Source of the DNA: DASSTJ01 sp035707965
GTDB taxonomy: Bacteria; Actinomycetota; Actinomycetes; Actinomycetales; Angustibacteraceae
NCBI GenBank assembly: GCA_035707965.1
Contig: DASSTJ010000192.1
Location: 1-20,379 of the forward strand
Length of the DNA: 20,379 nt
Direction: 5' to 3'
Shown here: positions 14,035-20,379 of the stretch, piece after piece
Numbering within the stretch: position 1 is the stretch's first letter
Layout: every line of letters begins with the position of its first letter
The notes under the pieces: generated by a model
What the model saw: only the letters and a program-made list of their open reading frames with translations
The model's database searches: none
Told to the model about the DNA's origin: nothing
Position numbers and translations under genes: made by a program

Positions 14035-15081
14035 ATGAGCTCACCGCACGTCCCGGACCCGGCCGGCGCGCCTGCGCCCGACCAGCACCCTGTGTCGCTG
14101 CCCGGTGAGGCGGAGACCGCACGCAGCCATGGGGAGAGCCCGCACGTGCCCGACACCGCGGGGTCGACGTCCAGCTCAGCGCTGCTGCGTCCGGCCGCGC
14201 ACGACCTCCGGGGCTACCGCCACATGTACTCGGGGAAGGTGCGCGACCTCTACGCGCCGCTGCTGCCGTCGGGTGACGTCGACCCGACGCGGATGCTCGT
14301 CGTGGCCAGCGACCGCATCAGCGCGTACGACCACGTGCTGCCGACCGAGATCCCCGACAAGGGACGCGTGCTCACCCAGCTGTCGCTGTGGTGGTTCCAC
14401 CAGCTGGCCGACATCGTGCCGCACCACGTGCTGTCGACCGACGTTCCGGGCGACGTCGCCGGCCGGGCCGTGCTGGTGCAGCGGTTGCAGATGTTCCCCG
14501 TCGAGTGCGTGGCGCGCGGCTACCTGACCGGGTCGGGACTGGTGGAGTACCGGGAGTCCGGTGCGGTGTGCGGGGTCCCGCTGCCGCCCGGTCTCACCGA
14601 CGGGTCACGGCTGGACGCGCCGATCTTCACCCCGGCCACGAAGGCCGAGGTGGGCGAGCACGACGAGAACGTGACGTTCGAGCAGGTGGCGCAGACCGTC
14701 GGGCCGGACGTCGCCGCGGAGCTACGGCGCATCACGCTGGCTGTCTACGCCCGCGGCGAGCAGCTCGCCCGTGACCGCGGCATCCTCCTGGCCGACACGA
14801 AGATCGAGCTGGGCCGCGGTGCCGACGGGCGGTTGGTGCTGGGCGACGAGGTGCTCACCCCCGACTCGTCCCGCTTCTGGCCGGCGGTCGGCTGGGCGCC
14901 CGGCGGGCCGCAGCCGTCGTACGACAAGCAGTACGTGCGGGACTGGCTCACGTCGCCGGCGTCCGGGTGGGACCGCGCGTCCGACGAGCCGCCACCTCCG
15001 CTGCCGGACGACGTCGTCGAGCGCACGCGCGCGAAGTACGTCGAGGCCTACGAGACGCTGACCGGCCACCGCTTCGCCTGA
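14035..15081 (+). CDS. purC: Phosphoribosylaminoimidazole-succinocarboxamide synthase (SAICAR synthetase)
   Basis: This enzyme joins CAIR and aspartate with ATP to form SAICAR in IMP synthesis. YSGKVRDLY (S66-K68) is the nucleotide loop, SDRISAYD lies at 92-99, and FPVECVARGYLTGSG is the substrate-binding block. IFTPATKAE, LADTKIELG, LGDEVLTPDSSRFWP and SYDKQYVRDWL follow, so the catalytic part is complete. From ATG 14035 the protein is 348 aa with an N-terminal extension of about 50 residues before the usual family start. The extension contains an internal duplication (SPHVPDPAG and SPHVPDTAG). GTG 14146 is in frame, follows GGGGAGAG by 7 nt, lies at the end of the second repeat and would give a more typical 311 aa. 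The start is therefore uncertain; the end and function are not. Confidence 0.95.
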   Translation: MSSPHVPDPAGAPAPDQHPVSLPGEAETARSHGESPHVPDTAGSTSSSALLRPAAHDLRGYRHMYSGKVRDLYAPLLPSGDVDPTRMLVVASDRISAYDHVLPTEIPDKGRVLTQLSLWWFHQLADIVPHHVLSTDVPGDVAGRAVLVQRLQMFPVECVARGYLTGSGLVEYRESGAVCGVPLPPGLTDGSRLDAPIFTPATKAEVGEHDENVTFEQVAQTVGPDVAAELRRITLAVYARGEQLARDRGILLADTKIELGRGADGRLVLGDEVLTPDSSRFWPAVGWAPGGPQPSYDKQYVRDWLTSPASGWDRASDEPPPPLPDDVVERTRAKYVEAYETLTGHRFA

Positions 15082-15107
15082 GCCGAGGAGCCGTCCGCGC
15101 AAGCTGC

Positions 15108-15148
15108 CGTGGATGATCAGCGTGTCCTGGCCGGGAACATCATCCACG
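15108..15148. terminator. Stem-loop in the convergent purC/hydrolase gap
   Basis: CGTGGATGAT (15108-15117) pairs perfectly with ATCATCCACG (15139-15148). The 21-nt loop can form a small inner stem (GTCC/GGAAC-like). It starts 27 nt after the purC stop. The downstream minus-strand gene converges on it, so it may terminate both transcripts. Confidence 0.5.
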
Positions 15149-15280
15149 ACGACGGCTGGCGCGGGTGCCTCCGGCAGGCGCCGTCAGACGAGTGGACTCC
15201 GCGAGATCCGCCTCGCCAACGAGGTGCACCGGGCGAGAGGCGCCAGAGGAGGCCCCGCGTCAGCCCGGCCGGGTCCGGCG

Positions 15281-15943
15281 TCAGAGCAGCTCGGCCGGGC
15301 CCTCGCCCGCGAGGTCGCGCACCCGCGTGCCCTCGGGCGCCAGCCGCTCGGCGTGCCCCAGGTACATGCCGCGACCGGCCGGCAGCAGCTGGCTCTCGTG
15401 GATGGGCACCGCGATCGTCGGGGCCACGGCTCGCAGGAAGTCGACCATCTCGGCGACCTTGCTCCACGGCGCCCAGAGCGGCAGGGCGAGGACGTCGGCG
15501 GACGGTGTCTGCCCGTACGAGTCCCCGGGGTGCAGCAGCAGGCCGCTGCCGCCGTCCGCCACCGAGGTGCCGATCAGGACGCCGACGTTGCCGACGCGAG
15601 GGATGTCGGGGTGGATGACGGCGTGCTGCCCGCCGACGGCGCGCACCGGGACGCCGGCGACGTCCACCTCGGCACCGGCGTGGAGCGGCGTGGCGTCGAT
15701 GCCGGCGGCACGCAGGTCGGCACACGTCTCGGGCTCGACGAGCAGCTGGGCGCCGTCGTTGGCCTCGAGCAGCACGGGCAGCCGCTCGACGTCGACGTGG
15801 TCGGCGTGCTGGTGGGTGATGACGACGGCGTCCAGGCCGCTGAGCTCTTCGAAGCCGTGGGAGAAGACGCCCGGGTCGATGAGGATGCGGGTGCCGTCGG
15901 TCTCGACGAGCAGGCAGGAGTGTCCGAGGTGCGTGAGCTGCAT
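15281..15943 (-). CDS. Metallo-beta-lactamase-fold metal-dependent hydrolase (UlaG-like)
   Basis: This 220-aa compact MBL-fold protein begins MQLTHLGHSCLLVETDGTRILIDPG, the typical start of UlaG-like or 'beta-lactamase superfamily' hydrolases. The metal motif THQHADH (H44, H46, D48, H49) is intact. GGQHAVIHP and LLLHPGDSYGQ supply later metal-site residues, and VPIHESQLLPAG is near the C-terminus. It has no signal peptide and should be cytosolic. The substrate is unknown; relatives hydrolyse lactones or phosphodiesters. ATG 15943 is preceded by GGGTGA 4 nt upstream and gives the family N-terminus, while the open frame further upstream is antisense to purS and purQ. It interrupts the purC-purSQL run on the opposite strand and diverges from purS. 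Confidence 0.9.
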   Translation of the reverse strand: MQLTHLGHSCLLVETDGTRILIDPGVFSHGFEELSGLDAVVITHQHADHVDVERLPVLLEANDGAQLLVEPETCADLRAAGIDATPLHAGAEVDVAGVPVRAVGGQHAVIHPDIPRVGNVGVLIGTSVADGGSGLLLHPGDSYGQTPSADVLALPLWAPWSKVAEMVDFLRAVAPTIAVPIHESQLLPAGRGMYLGHAERLAPEGTRVRDLAGEGPAELL

Positions 15944-16066
15944 GGCGTCACCCTGCCACCAGCCGTGCACCTCGGCTACGGAGTGCACGGCTGCGAGGCC
16001 GTGAGCGGGCACCTCGGCGACGAAGTGCGCTCGTGGACGGCGTCGGGGTGGGGCCACGCCCGCCGC

Positions 16067-16072
16067 TAGGCT
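16067..16072 (+). promoter_or_regulatory. Candidate -10 box for the purSQL operon
   Basis: TAGGCT (TANNNT class) lies 52 nt before the purS ATG in the 181-bp gap divergent from the hydrolase gene. No clear -35 or purine-responsive riboswitch is evident. Confidence 0.4.
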
Positions 16073-16124
16073 GGGGGGACCGCTGCTCGTCCGGCCCCTG
16101 GCCGCCGTCCTCAGGAGTGCCCGC

Positions 16125-16394
16125 ATGGCACGCGTCGTGGTCGACGTCATGCTCAAGCCCGAGATCCTCGACCCGCAGGGCCAGGCCGTCGCTGGCGCGC
16201 TGCACCGGCTCGGGTACGCGTCCGTGACCGCGGTCCGGCAGGGCAAGCGGTTCGAGCTCGAGGTGGACGGCGAGGCGACCGACGAGGTGCTCGCGCAGAT
16301 CCGTGAGGCGGCGGGCACGCTGCTGGCGAACCCCGTGCTCGAGGACGTGGTCGACGTGAGCGTCGACCACGAGGGTGCGGAGGCGAGCGCCTGA
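16125..16394 (+). CDS. purS: Phosphoribosylformylglycinamidine synthase subunit PurS
   Basis: This 89-aa protein is the small structural subunit of the three-part FGAM synthase, which bridges PurQ and PurL for ammonia channelling. It shows the PurS pattern: VVVDVMLKPEILDPQGQAV, a LGYASVTAVRQGKRFELEVDG core, and a C-terminal LLANPVLEDVVDV. ATG 16125 is fixed by AGGAG at 16113-16117, 7 nt upstream. Its stop overlaps the purQ start by one base (TGATG), indicating translational coupling in a purS-purQ-purL operon. Confidence 0.97.
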   Translation: MARVVVDVMLKPEILDPQGQAVAGALHRLGYASVTAVRQGKRFELEVDGEATDEVLAQIREAAGTLLANPVLEDVVDVSVDHEGAEASA

Positions 16395-17088
16395 TGCGCA
16401 TCGGCGTCGTGACGTTCCCCGGGTCCCTGGACGACCGCGACGCCTTGCGGGCGGTGCGCACGGCCGGTGGTGAGGCCGTCGCCCTCTGGCACGGTGACGC
16501 CGACCTGCACGGGGTCGACGCGGTCGTCCTGCCGGGCGGCTTCTCGTACGGCGACTACCTGCGCTGCGGTGCTATCGCACGCTTCGCGCCGGTGATGGGC
16601 ACGGTGGTCGACGCCGCGAACGGCGGCCTGCCCGTGCTCGGCATCTGCAACGGCTTCCAGATGCTGTGCGAGGCGCACCTCCTGCCCGGCGCGCTGGTGC
16701 GCAACGACCACCGCAAGTTCGGGTGCCGCGACCAGGCGCTCGCGATCGAGCGCACCGACACGCCGTGGACCGCGCAGTACGAGCGCGGCGAGCGCGTCGT
16801 CGTCCCGCTGAAGAACGGTGAGGGCGGCTTCGTCGCCGACGAGCGCACGCTGGACGAGCTCGAGGCCGAGGGTCGGGTCGTCGCGCGCTACCTCGACGGC
16901 AACCCCAACGGCTCGTACCGCGACATCGCTGGCGTCAGCAACCCCCGTGGCAACGTGGTCGGGCTGATGCCGCACCCCGAGCACGCCACGGAGGCAGGCT
17001 TCGGTCCCGACCCGCGCACCGGCACCGACGGCCTGGACGGCTTGCGGTTCTTCACCTCGGTGCTGGCCTCGCTCACCGGGACGGCAGC

Positions 17089-17092
<4 letters not shown>
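16394..17092 (+). CDS. purQ: Phosphoribosylformylglycinamidine synthase subunit PurQ (glutaminase)
   Basis: This 232-aa class I glutamine amidotransferase subunit hydrolyses glutamine to supply ammonia to PurL. MRIGVVTFPGSLDDRDA and LPGGFSYGDYLRCGAIA are the family N-terminal blocks. The nucleophile is C85 in LGICNGFQML, and H194/E196 in MPHPEH complete the triad. The length is normal. GGAGG at 16379-16383 inside the end of purS serves its ATG. The 3' end overlaps purL by 4 nt (ATGA). Confidence 0.97.
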
Positions 17093-19386
<2,294 letters not shown>

Positions 19387-19477
19387 CGCGCGCCGGGCTG
19401 CCGCGTGGCCGTGCGTCCCGCGGCTTGCAGGTCAGCGCTACGACAGTCGAACCGTGTCGCGCGGTCTGCTGCGCCTG

Positions 19478-19535
19478 TGGGTGAGCGCGTGGGTGTGCGA
19501 TTGGGGCTGCCTTGGCGACTGCTTCTGCTCACCCA
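19478..19535. other. Weak inverted repeat after purL
   Basis: TGGGTGAGC (19478-19486) and GCTCACCCA (19527-19535) are 9-bp arms around a 40-nt spacer in the 230-bp convergent gap between purL and the thioesterase-like gene. It is possibly part of a bidirectional termination region. Nothing else recognisable lies in this gap. Confidence 0.2.
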
Positions 19536-19616
19536 TGCGCGCACCGACGCGCCCCAGCTCGCGGAGGAGCGGCGGCGTGGGGCTGACCGACGTCCGAAAC
19601 CCCCTGTGCGGCATCG

Positions 19617-20379
19617 TCAGCTGCGGGGGACGCGCACACCGGCCAGCTGGTGGCCCGTCGCCACGAGTCGGCCGCGCGAGTCCCACACGTCGCACGTCTC
19701 GTCGACGAGGGCGTCCTGGACGAGCCGCGCCCGCGTGCGGACGGCGAGTGGACCGGGGGCGGGAAGGGCCCGGACCCAGGCGCTGAGCGACATCGTGGGG
19801 ACCCAGCCTGTGAGACCGAGATCGAAGGTGGGTGGCGGGAACGCGTCGACCGCCATGACCAGGGCGAGGGGGTCGAAGGCGCGCCCGTCGTCGAACGACA
19901 GGTAGCCACGCAGCTCCCCCTCCCCGCCCGGGGAGCCGGTCGCCCACCCCAGGCACGCGGGGTCCAGGTGCTCGGCCAGCACTCCCATCAGCGGTACGTG
20001 GAACCCAGGGGCGTCGACGGGCAGTCGCACGCACTGCTCGATCGTCGGCACCTGGGGGCGAGCGACGCCGTCATGGCGCGGTTCGGCGTCCTCGTGCAGG
20101 CGACCACAGGTGATCATGGCCTCGACACGGGGCTCGCCGTCCCCGCTCATCAGGCGGCTGCGCAGCACGCTGGAGCTGCGGCCGCGACGCAGCTCAGTGA
20201 CCTCCAGGCGGGCCGCACCGAACGGTGCCGCGCTCAGGAACGTGCCGGTCGCGGCGAGGACGTGCGGGTGGTGCTCGCCGCCCTCGCGCAGCTCGGCCAG
20301 CGCCGCCTGCGCGCACAAGGCGAGCAGGTAGCCGCCGTTGGGCTTTCCGGCGATGGACCACTCGGGGTCCACCTCCGCC
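19617..20379 (-). CDS. Acyl-CoA thioesterase family protein (TesB-like double hotdog), 5' end missing
   Basis: The frame is open to the right edge, so the N-terminus lies outside; 253 residues are visible up to the stop. WSIAGKPNGGYLLALCAQAAL is the hallmark of the TesB-like/4HBT_3 group (first hotdog helix). VLAATGTFLSAAPFGAARLEVTELRRGRSSSVLRSRLMSGDGE continues that domain. The second half (FDPLALVMAVDAFPPPTFDLGLTGWVPTMSLSAWVRALPAPGPLAVRTRARLVQDALVDETCDVWDSRGRLVATGHQLAGVR) is the second hotdog with the conserved DAFPPP segment. The likely activity is hydrolysis of acyl-CoA thioesters; chain-length preference is unknown. The GTG at 20372 is internal, because in-frame codons continue upstream and the conserved region would otherwise lack its start. 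Confidence 0.88.
   Translation of the reverse strand, partial: AEVDPEWSIAGKPNGGYLLALCAQAALAELREGGEHHPHVLAATGTFLSAAPFGAARLEVTELRRGRSSSVLRSRLMSGDGEPRVEAMITCGRLHEDAEPRHDGVARPQVPTIEQCVRLPVDAPGFHVPLMGVLAEHLDPACLGWATGSPGGEGELRGYLSFDDGRAFDPLALVMAVDAFPPPTFDLGLTGWVPTMSLSAWVRALPAPGPLAVRTRARLVQDALVDETCDVWDSRGRLVATGHQLAGVRVPRS

Overview
This is a very GC-rich window (70% or more by eye) with strong G/C bias at third codon positions, frequent GTG starts, and long spurious antisense ORFs over nearly every gene. Gene content and order (fba, glpK, a DUF3151 gene, purA, purD, purC, purSQL) indicate an actinobacterial chromosome. A member of Nocardioidaceae or a related Propionibacteriales/Micrococcales lineage is my best guess, from gene order only. 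No RNA gene, CRISPR array, insertion sequence or prophage gene was seen, so this looks like core chromosome.

Layout. 1-2028 (-): 5' part of a fatty acyl-CoA reductase (Rossmann plus Sterile/FAR_C-like region) fused to a HAD-IB phosphatase-like domain, cut by the left edge. 2238-3047 (-): HAD-IIA phosphatase. 3175-5752 (+): class II fructose-bisphosphate aldolase and glycerol kinase. 5778-7315 (-): DUF3151 protein and a LuxR-type regulator. 7644-9585 (+): purA and a GNAT acetyltransferase. 9722-12465 (+): a glutaryl-CoA dehydrogenase-like gene and a class III aminotransferase. 12595-15081 (+): purD and purC. 15281-15943 (-): metallo-beta-lactamase-fold hydrolase. 16125-19386 (+): purS-purQ-purL operon with overlapping genes. 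19617-20379 (-): acyl-CoA thioesterase-like gene, cut by the right edge.

Functionally, six purine genes cluster here: PurD, PurC and the PurS/PurQ/PurL FGAM synthase act in IMP synthesis, and PurA acts in AMP synthesis. Between them sit carbon and fatty-acid/amino-acid catabolic genes. GlpK and Fba meet at the triose-phosphate level. The glutaryl-CoA dehydrogenase beside an omega-type aminotransferase hints at lysine/5-aminovalerate or related catabolism, which is an inference.

The most unusual material is in the gaps. Two loci 11.7 kb apart (2118-2201 and 13901-13963) each carry a pair of TTCGCGCGAA palindromes spaced exactly 42 bp centre to centre, in the same orientation relative to flanking transcription but with different spacer sequence. 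A 31-bp inverted repeat starts at the base after the gcdH-like stop codon (10898-10965). Other gaps hold strong stem-loops (6259-6299, 12489-12532, 15108-15148). Two genes look leaderless or nearly so, with a -10 box 6-8 nt before the start codon.
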